Assembly (NCBI GenBank): GCA_937877165.1
Contig: CALEFO010000079.1
Span: 1-8,411 of the forward strand
DNA: 8,411 nt
From: an uncultured Lachnospiraceae bacterium
Lineage (GTDB): Bacteria > Bacillota > Clostridia > Lachnospirales > Lachnospiraceae
Direction of reading: 5' to 3'
This document shows positions 1 to 6,233 of the stretch, one piece after another. Each line of letters begins with the position of its first letter. The first letter of the stretch is position 1. The notes below the pieces were generated by a model. The model did no database searches. It saw only the letters and a program-made list of their open reading frames with translations, and had not been told where the DNA came from. Both the position numbers and the translations under genes were made by a program.

Positions 1-1474
1 TGAGCAGCATGACCAGACGGTCGATGCCGTAGCCGATGCCTCCGGTCGGCGGCATACCGATCTCCATCGCATGCAGGAAGTCCTCATCTGTGTGGTTTGC
101 TTCCTCATCGCCTGCTGCCGCAAGCGCATCCTGCGCTGCAAAACGCTCTCTCTGATCAATCGGGTCGTTCAGCTCGGAATAGGCATTGCACATCTCCCAG
201 CCGTTGATGTACAGCTCGAAACGTTCCACCTTGGAAGGATCCGAGGGCTTCTTCTTCGTCAGTGGACTGATTTCCACCGGATGGTCCATAATGAAGGTCG
301 GCTGTATCATCTTGTCCTCGCAGAACTCATCGAAGAAAAGATTGACGATATCGCCCTTCTTGTGGCGCTCCTCGTACTCAATGTGACGTTCGTCGGCGAG
401 CTTCTTCGCCTCCTCGTCCGTCAGAACCTGATCGAAGTCGATGCCGGTTTCTTCCTTGATTGCTTCCACCATAGTAAGTCTCCGGAACGGCTTCCCGAGA
501 TCAATCTGCTTGTCACCATAGGTAATCGTAGTCGAACCGCAGACCTTCTGGGCCAGATCGCGGAACATTGCCTCGGTCAGATCCATCATGCCATTGTAAT
601 CGGTATAGGCCTGATAGAGTTCCATCAGCGTAAATTCCGGATTGTGACGGGTATCTACTCCTTCATTGCGGAACACGCGGCCGATCTCATAGACACGCTC
701 CAAGCCGCCGACAATCAGTCTCTTCAGGTACAGCTCCAGAGAGATGCGGAGCTTCACATCCTCATCCAGTGCATTGTAATGGGTGACGAACGGTCTTGCC
801 GCAGCACCGCCTGCATTGGATACCAGCATCGGAGTCTCAACCTCCATGAAATCGCGTTCGCCAAGGAATCGGCGGATTTCCTTGATGATCTCACTTCTCT
901 TCTTGAAGGTCTCACGGACATCCTCATTCATAATGAGATCCACATACCTCTGACGGTAACGGATGTCTGTGTCCTGCAGGCCATGGAATTTCTCCGGAAG
1001 GGGCTCCAGGGACTTGGACAGAAGAACCAGTTCCTTCGCGTGAACTGAGATCTCTCCGGTTCTCGTGCGGAACGGGAAGCCCTTGACACCAATGATGTCG
1101 CCGATGTCCAGGTGCTTGAAATCTGCGTAAGCCTCGTCGCCGAGATCATTGCGGGACACATAGATCTGGATTCTTCCGTCGCGGTCCTGCAGATTGGCAA
1201 AGGAGGCCTTGCCCATGACGCGCTTGAACAGCATACGCCCTGCAATGGAAACCGTCACCGGCTCCTTAACGTAGTTACCTTCCTCATCCAGCTCTCCTGC
1301 AAGCTCGTCAAAATGATCCAGAATCTCCTTCGTGTGATGAGTCTGGTCGTATTTCGTAATACGGAACGGATCCTTTCCTTCGGCCTGGAGCTGAGCCAGC
1401 TTCTCTCTTCTTACCTTCTCCAGCTGGCTGATGTCCTGCTGAGGCGCACTCTGATTCTTCTGATTCTCTGCCAT
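1..1474 (-). CDS. lysS: Lysyl-tRNA synthetase, class II (3' end cut by window edge)
   Basis: Cytoplasmic enzyme that attaches lysine to tRNA-Lys using ATP. 491 residues are visible and the frame is still open at base 1; the family is about 490-505 residues, so only some 10-20 C-terminal residues are missing. The N-terminal OB-fold (tRNA anticodon binding) is seen around residues 55-150 (VSIAGRMLFKRVMGKASF). Class II motif 1 lies around FLGERDFMEVETP, motif 2 is RVFRNEG at 266-272, and motif 3 is GIDRLVMLL at 483-491 with its ATP-binding Arg at 486. The start is ambiguous between ATG at 1474 (MAENQKN) and ATG at 1483 (MKDMAEN). The GAAAGTGAT sequence upstream is too close to 1483 but suitably placed for 1474, which I prefer. 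It is the last gene of the minus-strand run and follows greA by about 150 bp, probably in the same transcript. Identity is secure; an annotated start at 1483 would not change it. Confidence 0.96.
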   Translation of the reverse strand, partial: MAENQKNQSAPQQDISQLEKVRREKLAQLQAEGKDPFRITKYDQTHHTKEILDHFDELAGELDEEGNYVKEPVTVSIAGRMLFKRVMGKASFANLQDRDGRIQIYVSRNDLGDEAYADFKHLDIGDIIGVKGFPFRTRTGEISVHAKELVLLSKSLEPLPEKFHGLQDTDIRYRQRYVDLIMNEDVRETFKKRSEIIKEIRRFLGERDFMEVETPMLVSNAGGAAARPFVTHYNALDEDVKLRISLELYLKRLIVGGLERVYEIGRVFRNEGVDTRHNPEFTLMELYQAYTDYNGMMDLTEAMFRDLAQKVCGSTTITYGDKQIDLGKPFRRLTMVEAIKEETGIDFDQVLTDEEAKKLADERHIEYEERHKKGDIVNLFFDEFCEDKMIQPTFIMDHPVEISPLTKKKPSDPSKVERFELYINGWEMCNAYSELNDPIDQRERFAAQDALAAAGDEEANHTDEDFLHAMEIGMPPTGGIGYGIDRLVMLL

Positions 1475-1574
1475 ATCTTTCATCACTTTCTATTCTGAAA
1501 TGCAACGGTTCACCATCTGCCGATCTCCGCAGGGAAATTCGAAATGTGCTGAATCGTTACTCTGAAATTTCTTA

Positions 1575-1580
1575 TTTATA
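1575..1580 (-). promoter_or_regulatory. Possible -10 element upstream of lysS (weak)
   Basis: The greA-lysS gap (1475-1626) reads TATAAA on the minus strand at these positions, about 100 nt before the lysS start. The hexamer 17 nt upstream does not resemble TTGACA. It could give lysS a secondary promoter, but an A/T-rich hexamer may occur by chance. The gap has no terminator-like hairpin with a U tract, so greA-lysS co-transcription is the simpler reading. Nothing else was recognised in this gap apart from two adjacent TCCGGA palindromes near 1599-1611. Confidence 0.2.
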
Positions 1581-1626
1581 CCCCGGAAATTCCTGATCCG
1601 GATTCCGGATGTCCCGGACAGCGGTT

Positions 1627-2112
1627 TTAATCGTTATCTCTCGAAATGGAGAGAACCTTGTAGGACATTGCTCCCGCCATGGTCTCCACCTTCACCACAT
1701 CGCCAACCCTGGCTCCCATCAGCGCCTTGCCGACCGGAGATTCGTTGGAAATCTTGTTCTCCAGGCTGTTGGCCTCTGTGGAGCCGACGATGCTGTAGTC
1801 AAGATCCTCATCAAACTCCAGATCATGGACCTTCACCTTGCAGCCCACGCTGATGCGGTCCAATGCGATGTCCTCATCCGTGACAACTTCCACGTTCTTA
1901 AGGATCTTCTCGAGTTCCTCGATTCTTGCCTCAATGTCCCGCTGTTCATCCTTGGCTGCGTCGTACTCGGCGTTCTCGGACAGATCACCCTGCTCCATCG
2001 CTTCCTTGATCTTCTGGGCAACCTCCTGACGGCGCTCCACCTTCAGATTGTGAAGCTCATCCTCGTATTTCTTAAGACCCGCGTACGTTAAAATGTTCTT
2101 TTTCTCTTCCAT
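1627..2112 (-). CDS. greA: Transcription elongation factor GreA
   Basis: GreA enters the RNA polymerase secondary channel and stimulates cleavage of backtracked RNA, rescuing stalled elongation complexes. The product is 161 residues, close to the usual 155-160. The N-terminal antiparallel coiled coil spans about residues 8-78. Its tip carries the family signature GDLSENAEYDAAKDEQ, with the acidic residues Asp43 and Glu46 that position catalytic Mg2+. The C-terminal FKBP-like domain follows, including the NESPVGKALMGARVGDVV stretch. The start ATG at 2112 (MEEKKN) is chosen because the homologous region begins there; the frame stays open upstream to 2208 but that extension looks non-coding. An AGGA lies 11 nt upstream of the ATG, a rather long spacing. 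The gene is preceded by a 240 nt leader and a consensus promoter, and followed by lysS. Confidence 0.97.
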   Translation of the reverse strand: MEEKKNILTYAGLKKYEDELHNLKVERRQEVAQKIKEAMEQGDLSENAEYDAAKDEQRDIEARIEELEKILKNVEVVTDEDIALDRISVGCKVKVHDLEFDEDLDYSIVGSTEANSLENKISNESPVGKALMGARVGDVVKVETMAGAMSYKVLSISRDND

Positions 2113-2219
2113 GGCTGTATCGTTCCTGACCTTTCCTCTTGGTGCAGCGGCGATCTTCCCTGCGGCACTCCTGCTCCTGCATGCACGGATTCCGAAGCTC
2201 CTGCGCAAACGGATCCGTC

Positions 2220-2237
2220 GGCAGAACTACCTCTGCC
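2220..2237 (-). other. Hairpin in greA leader (6 bp stem)
   Basis: On the minus strand GGCAGA and TCTGCC form a perfect 6 bp stem around the loop GGUAGU. A run of five Us lies on its 5' side and none on its 3' side, so on this strand it is not an intrinsic terminator. On the plus strand it is followed by As. Role unknown; probably part of the greA leader fold. Confidence 0.4.
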
Positions 2238-2265
2238 AAAAACAGAAGAGAGCACAAAAGTACCG

Positions 2266-2288
2266 GCCGCGGAGTTCTCATCCGCGGC
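2266..2288 (-). other. GC-rich hairpin in greA leader (8 bp stem, attenuator-like)
   Basis: Minus-strand GCCGCGGA pairs perfectly with UCCGCGGC around a 7 nt loop (UGAGAAC), giving a very stable stem about 65 nt after the predicted transcription start. Only four Us follow (UACUUUUG), displaced by about 6 nt, so it is a poor canonical terminator. It could act as a pause site or weak attenuator. It lies inside the leader and not after a gene, which argues against a role in ending dusB transcription. Confidence 0.45.
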
Positions 2289-2358
2289 AGGTCTGAAAGT
2301 CCTGCAATTTCTGCAAAAATCCCATCAAAACAGGCTCTCGCAGATAATATCGGACTGC

Positions 2359-2387
2359 ATTATACCCAGATTCGTCTTGACTGTCAA
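2359..2387 (-). promoter_or_regulatory. Consensus sigma-A promoter driving greA-lysS
   Basis: On the minus strand the -35 hexamer TTGACA (2387-2382) and the -10 hexamer TATAAT (2364-2359) both match consensus exactly, 12 of 12, with the optimal 17 bp spacer. Transcription would start near 2351-2353, leaving a leader of about 240 nt before greA. Such a perfect match is uncommon and indicates strong constitutive transcription unless it is checked by the leader or a repressor. There is no TG extension. Confidence 0.85.
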
Positions 2388-2388
2388 A

Positions 2389-2501
2389 CCTGTCAGAGGT
2401 TTTCTCCATTTCCCAGACAGCTGTGCCTCTCCGTTCCTGCAGGCCATCCGTTCTTCCGTTTCTGTCTGCGTGCAGGCCTCGCACCCACCGTTTCTGACAG
2501 G
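2389..2501. repeat. 9 bp inverted repeat upstream of the greA promoter
   Basis: CCTGTCAGA at 2389-2397 and TCTGACAGG at 2493-2501 are perfect inverted copies about 95 bp apart. The left copy abuts the -35 box, and CTGTCA is repeated at 2381-2386 and 2390-2395. The gene-free stretch between (2388-2542) shows no RNA family or believable gene. It also carries a CAGAAACGG direct repeat and several GAACGGA copies on the minus strand. The arrangement could be spaced operator half-sites or chance. Confidence 0.3.
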
Positions 2502-2542
2502 CAGTTGTTCGCATGTACCGGATCCGGAATGTTACAATCCGG

Positions 2543-3511
2543 CTACACGTAGGGAAACTCCCTGCGCAGCATTTCTTCCAGCTCCGCGAAGCTTGCCATC
2601 GTATTGATCTTCACCCGAAGCTTTGCCGCTCCCGGAAATCCCTGCAGATACCAGGCCGCATGATGACGCATCTCCTGAATACCGATGCGCTCCCCCTTGA
2701 TTTCCTTCATCAGCTGCGCATGACGCAGGATCATCTGGATCACCTCGCGGTGGCCGGGACGCTCCATCTCCTCTCCCGTCTCCAGATAATGATTCACTTC
2801 CCGGAAAATCCATGGGTTTCCCTCCGCGGCACGCCCGATCATCACGGCAGTGCACCCGGTTTCGTCCAGCATTCTTCTGGCGGACGGACCGTCCGTCACG
2901 TCCCCGTTTCCGACAACCGGAATCGAGACAGCCTGCACGACTTCACTGATTCTGCTCCAGTCCGCCTCTCCCGCATACATCTGCGGTCTCGTGCGGCCAT
3001 GCACAGCGATCATGGAGGCGCCGCCCGCCTCCGCGGCCTTCGCACACTCCACCACGTTCTGATGGGCATGGTCGAACCCGGTCCGCATTTTGACGGTCAC
3101 CGGGCGTGAGGTGTGTTGCACACACGCCGCCACAATTTTCTCGATAAGAGCCGGATCCTTCATGAGAGCCGAGCCCTCCTGATTATTCACAATCTTCGGA
3201 ACAGGGCAGCCCATGTTGATGTCCAGAATGTCGAACGGCTCCTCTTCAATCATCTCCGCAGCCTGCGCCATGATCTCCGGTTCATGGCCGAAGAGCTGCA
3301 GCGAAACCGGCTGCTCCTTCGGATCCGTTTTCATCAGCTCCGCCGTCTTATAATTATGAAATGTAATGGCCTTCGCACTGATCATCTCCATGACTACAAG
3401 CCCGGCTCCCTGCTCCCTGCACAGAAGCCGGAAGGGCAGATCCGTCACTCCAGCCATGGGACCCAGCACCGTCTGATTCGGGATCACAACATCCCGGATT
3501 TTCCACTCCAT
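2543..3511 (-). CDS. dusB: tRNA-dihydrouridine synthase, DusB family
   Basis: FMN-dependent enzyme that reduces specific uridines in the tRNA D-loop to dihydrouridine using NADPH. The 322-residue length matches DusB (about 320). The TIM-barrel signatures are in order. LGPMAGVTDLPFR at 16-28 is the FMN phosphate region, followed by MEMISAKA at 41-48. NMGCPVPKIV at 99-108 contains catalytic Cys102, which protonates the uracil. VKMRTGF is at 140-146, HGRTR at 171-175, GNGD at 201-204 and GRAAEGNPWIF from 226. A helical tRNA-binding domain completes the C-terminus. The start at 3511 (MEWKIRD) is where homology begins. AAAGGA lies about 13 nt upstream, longer than ideal, and the only upstream ATG (3574) would add a non-homologous stretch and leave the gene close against its neighbour. 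Neighbours birA, greA and lysS form a housekeeping group common in Clostridia. Confidence 0.93.
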   Translation of the reverse strand: MEWKIRDVVIPNQTVLGPMAGVTDLPFRLLCREQGAGLVVMEMISAKAITFHNYKTAELMKTDPKEQPVSLQLFGHEPEIMAQAAEMIEEEPFDILDINMGCPVPKIVNNQEGSALMKDPALIEKIVAACVQHTSRPVTVKMRTGFDHAHQNVVECAKAAEAGGASMIAVHGRTRPQMYAGEADWSRISEVVQAVSIPVVGNGDVTDGPSARRMLDETGCTAVMIGRAAEGNPWIFREVNHYLETGEEMERPGHREVIQMILRHAQLMKEIKGERIGIQEMRHHAAWYLQGFPGAAKLRVKINTMASFAELEEMLRREFPYV

Positions 3512-3591
3512 CTTAATGGCTTCATCCTTTCTTACATCTGTATACAGAGTGCCGCCAAACGGCAGCCGACACATCAGTACCGATGCTGCGG

Positions 3592-3960
3592 CTACTCTTC
3601 TTCATAATCTTCCAGAAGATCCGCCGGATTCTGATGCAGGAAGGTCACCTTGTAATAAATTTCCAGAGACTGGAATATCTCCTGCTTCTGTCTGCGAAGC
3701 TTCTTAATAAGAAGAGCACTTCCGATCTCATCATAGAGAAGGTCCCCTTCCTCCGCGCGCGTATCCATTACAACATCGCCGCCCGGTGTAAATCCGATCG
3801 TGAAAATACCTCCGATCTCTTCGGTGAACAGCACGCACATGATCTGAAGCTCCTCCCGCACATTTTCCGGAAGCTTTTCAAATTTCGGATTAAAATAGTA
3901 CTTCTTGTCGTAGGCATTGGATCCGCACAAAACAATGCGGTAATTTTCTTCCTGTTCCAA
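3592..3960 (-). CDS. Small conserved protein of unknown function (possibly DUF6145)
   Basis: The 122-residue product has no recognisable catalytic motif, signal peptide or membrane segment, so it is probably cytoplasmic. Visible features are an N-terminal VLCGSNAYDKKYYFN segment, a central helix-like LPENVREELQIMCVLFTEE followed by the hydrophobic GGIFTIGF, an EEGDLLYDEIGS segment near 70-80, a basic KKLRRQK patch and a very acidic C-terminus (LLEDYEEE). It resembles a short family I associate with Lachnospiraceae (DUF6145), recalled from memory only. The start is TTG at 3960. No ATG occurs in frame until codon 41, and a strong AGGAG lies 6 nt upstream of the TTG, which settles the start. It sits 138 bp after birA and 80 bp before dusB on the same strand, so probably co-transcribed. 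Nothing seen assigns a function. Confidence 0.85.
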   Translation of the reverse strand: MEQEENYRIVLCGSNAYDKKYYFNPKFEKLPENVREELQIMCVLFTEEIGGIFTIGFTPGGDVVMDTRAEEGDLLYDEIGSALLIKKLRRQKQEIFQSLEIYYKVTFLHQNPADLLEDYEEE

Positions 3961-4098
3961 AATTCTCTCCTGTTTTTCTCTTGATGCTGCCGGGCAGTGT
4001 TATTCCGAATTCTGCTCTGATCGGTGAACATTCTGCATACGCCCCCGGATGGCCCCTGTCTTTTGCAGCTGCTTCAACAGTTTTCCTTCCCGGCCCCG

Positions 4099-5112
4099 CT
4101 ATACGTATCCCATCACGCCGCGGACGGAAATTTCTCCGGTTCCGATCCTGCGGTCTTCGCTGCCATCATCCGGAGTTACCACCAGCTCTCCGCCAGAGGT
4201 CACTGCCTTCGCAATACCGGTGAATTCCCCCTTGGGATCCAGAATCCGGACCTTCCGCCCGATGTTCACAAGGGCACTGCTGTAGCGCTCCCGGAGCGGC
4301 TCCAGCGATCCTGCCGAAAGGTACGCTTCGTAGTCCGGCTCGAAATGATTCCAGCAGCCCGCCGCGATCTCTGCACGGTTTACTTTTTCCCCAGTCGCAA
4401 GATACAGCGTTGTCGCCGTTTCCTCCAGCTCCGGGTCTACGGACTCCAGATTCAGATTCAGACCGATTCCGATTGTGACGTCCCGGATTTCCGTATCCTC
4501 CAGACGCATCTCCGTAAGAATTCCCACGAATTTCTTGTACGGACCGCCGTCCACCGAAACCACAAGGTCATTCGGCCACTTGATGCCGAACCGAATCCTC
4601 TCCGGAAAATGCAGATCCTGCAGCATCTCATAGGTTGCAAGCGCCATGATCAGGGTCATCATCGGCGCCTCCGATACCGGAATCTGCGGGCGCAGAAGAA
4701 TGCTCATATAGACATTCTTCCCAGCCGGAGAAAGCCAGGTTCTTCCGCGCCTTCCCTTTCCCGCTGTCTGATGCGAGGCAACCGCAAGCGTCCCCTGCGC
4801 CGCCCCCTCGTCTGCCATGTGCATGATGTCGTCGTTGGTGGACCCGGTCTCCTTCTCATAGATCACGGGATGCCCCGCCCAAACGGTTGTGAGCCTTTTC
4901 TCAATTTCCGCCTGGTTCAGAATATCCCTTTCCTGATCAGGAACAAGGCGGTAGCCTTTGTTGGTCACCGCCTCAATCTCATAGCCCTCTTCCTTCAGTT
5001 TGCCAATTGCCTTCCACACCGCGGTGCGGGACACTCCGAGAAGATTGCTCAGCTCCTGCCCGGAGAGAAATCCGTCCGCCTCAGACAGGGCCTGTAAAAT
5101 TCGATTCTTCAT
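4099..5112 (-). CDS. birA: Bifunctional biotin-protein ligase / biotin operon repressor BirA
   Basis: Activates biotin to biotinyl-5'-AMP and transfers it to a lysine of biotin-dependent enzymes such as carboxylases. The N-terminal winged helix-turn-helix (LSGQELSNLLGVSRTAVWKAI, about residues 16-36) indicates a group II enzyme that also represses biotin genes. In the central catalytic domain, STN is at 91-93, the biotinyl-AMP loop AGKGRRGRTW at 117-126, KWPND at 178-182 with the catalytic-type Lys178, and GIGLNLN near 215-221. A C-terminal SH3-like domain covers the last 50 or so residues. Length of 337 is slightly above the usual 320-330. The start is ambiguous. ATG at 5112 (MKNRIL) fits the family N-terminus and has AGAAG at usable spacing; ATG at 5121 (MEDMKN) has that AGAAG almost touching it. 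It lies about 60-70 bp after the upstream carbamoyltransferase, consistent with one transcript. No palindromic BirA operator was recognised in the window. Confidence 0.95.
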   Translation of the reverse strand: MKNRILQALSEADGFLSGQELSNLLGVSRTAVWKAIGKLKEEGYEIEAVTNKGYRLVPDQERDILNQAEIEKRLTTVWAGHPVIYEKETGSTNDDIMHMADEGAAQGTLAVASHQTAGKGRRGRTWLSPAGKNVYMSILLRPQIPVSEAPMMTLIMALATYEMLQDLHFPERIRFGIKWPNDLVVSVDGGPYKKFVGILTEMRLEDTEIRDVTIGIGLNLNLESVDPELEETATTLYLATGEKVNRAEIAAGCWNHFEPDYEAYLSAGSLEPLRERYSSALVNIGRKVRILDPKGEFTGIAKAVTSGGELVVTPDDGSEDRRIGTGEISVRGVMGYV

Positions 5113-5151
5113 ATCTTCCATTCTTCTGCAGGGACCTTTGCAGCCGTCCTT

Positions 5152-5167
5152 TCTGCAGTTTTGCAGA
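5152..5167 (-). other. Small inverted repeat in the argF-birA gap
   Basis: TCTGCA and TGCAGA form a 6 bp inverted repeat with a 4 nt loop in the 60-70 bp gap before birA. No U tract follows on the minus strand, so it is not a terminator. It may be chance. Confidence 0.25.
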
Positions 5168-5181
5168 GCTTTTCTTACGGC

Positions 5182-6183
5182 TTACATCTCATATCCAAGC
5201 GTTGCAGCCATAACCGCCTTGATGGTATGCATGCGGTTTTCCGCCTCCTGGAACACTACGGAGCGTTCGGACTCAAATACCTCATCCGTCACTTCCATCT
5301 CTGTCAGGCCGTACTTTTCATAAATTTTCTCGCCAATGCCCGTCTTGCGGTCATGGAAAGCAGGAAGGCAGTGCATGAATACACAGTCACTGCTGCCAAG
5401 CTTCATCAGCTCAGAAGTAATCCGGTACGGAGTCAGGTCGTGGATCCGTTCCTCCCACACTTCATCCGGCTCTCCCATGGATACCCATACATCTGTATAG
5501 AAGACATCCGCACCTTCTGCAGCCTTCTTCGCATCCTCCGTCAGCGTAATGCTGCCGCCGCTCTCCCTGGCAAGCTCCGTGCAGGTCTTCACCAGCTCCG
5601 GATCCGGAAAATATTTCTTGTTGGAGCACAGGGTCACATGCATGCCGACCTTCGCCCCCAGCACCATCAGAGAATTGCCGGTGTTGTAACGCGCATCGCC
5701 AAAATAGGACAGGCGGATTCCCTGCACTCTTCCGAAATGCTCGCGGATGGTCAGAAGATCTGCCAGCATCTGCGTCGGATGAAATTCATTCGTCAAGCCG
5801 TTCCAGACCGGAACCTTTGCGTATTTTGCAAGCTCCTCGACAATCTCCTGTCCGAAGCCGCGGTACTCAATGCCATCGAACATACCGGACAGCACTCTTG
5901 CCGTGTCTGCAATGGATTCCTTCTTACCGATCTGGGATCCGGAGGGATCCAGGTACGTGGTTCCCATGCCAAGATCATGTGCCGCCACCTCAAATGCGCA
6001 GCGTGTTCTCGTGCTCGTCTTCTCGAAGATCAGCGCGACATTTCTTCCACGAAGCTGATCCACCGGCTCGCCCTTTTGTTTTTTCTCCTTGAAATAAGCC
6101 GCCAGATCAACCAGCCGCCCGATTTCCAATCCGGAATAATCCAGAAGCTTCAGAAAATCTCTTCCTTTAAAATTCTCGTTCAT
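5182..6183 (-). CDS. argF: Ornithine carbamoyltransferase
   Basis: Catalyses carbamoyl phosphate + ornithine to citrulline + phosphate. The direction of physiological use (arginine synthesis, or ornithine recovery in the arginine deiminase pathway as ArcB) cannot be settled from the sequence. The 333 residues match the enzyme length. Carbamoyl-phosphate binding is shown by STRTR at 57-61 and HPTQ at 135-138. Ornithine binding and catalysis are shown by DARYNTGNS at 163-171, the DVWVSMGE segment at 231-238, and HCLPAFHD at 271-278 with the reactive Cys272. These motifs separate it from aspartate carbamoyltransferase. The ATG at 6183 has AGGG 7 nt upstream, a good site. The gene starts 50 bp after the SPFH gene stop with no terminator between, so co-transcription is likely. 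No other arginine-pathway or arc gene is in the window, and no convincing ArgR box precedes it. Confidence 0.93.
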   Translation of the reverse strand: MNENFKGRDFLKLLDYSGLEIGRLVDLAAYFKEKKQKGEPVDQLRGRNVALIFEKTSTRTRCAFEVAAHDLGMGTTYLDPSGSQIGKKESIADTARVLSGMFDGIEYRGFGQEIVEELAKYAKVPVWNGLTNEFHPTQMLADLLTIREHFGRVQGIRLSYFGDARYNTGNSLMVLGAKVGMHVTLCSNKKYFPDPELVKTCTELARESGGSITLTEDAKKAAEGADVFYTDVWVSMGEPDEVWEERIHDLTPYRITSELMKLGSSDCVFMHCLPAFHDRKTGIGEKIYEKYGLTEMEVTDEVFESERSVVFQEAENRMHTIKAVMAATLGYEM

Positions 6184-6233
6184 CGTTTGTCCCTTCGTCC
6201 GTCATTCTGATTCGTCCGGCAGGGAGGATGGCC

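Larger units (their letters stand above)
2113..2352 (-). other. Long 5' leader of greA with hairpins
   Basis: This stretch lies between the predicted transcription start (about 2351) and the greA ATG, giving an untranslated leader of about 240 nt. No RNA family was recognised and no good coding frame with a ribosome binding site was seen. It holds two clear hairpins, listed separately at 2266-2288 and 2220-2237. Such length is unusual for a plain ribosome-binding leader and suggests attenuation or other RNA-level control. That role is inferred, not shown. There are also short direct repeats of TTGCAG near 2299-2315. Confidence 0.4.

Noticed and set aside
71..1048. 325-codon plus-strand open frame opposite lysS
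   Set aside because: It is an antisense shadow. The minus frame carries all class II synthetase motifs; the plus product shows no family features or ribosome binding site.
2113..2208. N-terminally extended GreA starting at 2208
   Set aside because: The extra 32 residues are Arg/Ala-rich, lie in the leader and are not part of the GreA fold; the family length is met from 2112.
2072..2281. 69-codon minus-strand frame in the greA leader with a signal-peptide-like start (MRTPRPVLLCSLLFLAEVV)
   Set aside because: There is no ribosome binding site near its ATG, which lies inside the 8 bp hairpin, and its end overlaps greA out of frame. The hydrophobic run is probably chance.
2524..2545. Terminator after dusB formed by CCGGA/TCCGG
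   Set aside because: It has only a 5 bp stem with a large loop and no U tract on the minus strand.
2139..2552. 137-codon plus-strand frame over the dusB-greA intergenic region
   Set aside because: It runs antisense through a perfect promoter and leader, has no ribosome binding site and no recognisable domain.
4024..5097. 357-codon plus-strand open frame opposite birA
   Set aside because: It is antisense to a gene with intact catalytic motifs. Its Arg/Leu/His-rich composition is typical of reverse-complement translations of GC-rich genes.
5161..6210. 349-codon plus-strand open frame opposite argF
   Set aside because: It is antisense to a full ornithine carbamoyltransferase; no domain is recognisable and no start signal was seen.
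6184..6233. ArgR operator in front of argF
   Set aside because: The GAATCAGAATGAC-like stretch lacks the A/T-rich symmetric ARG box form; too weak to claim.
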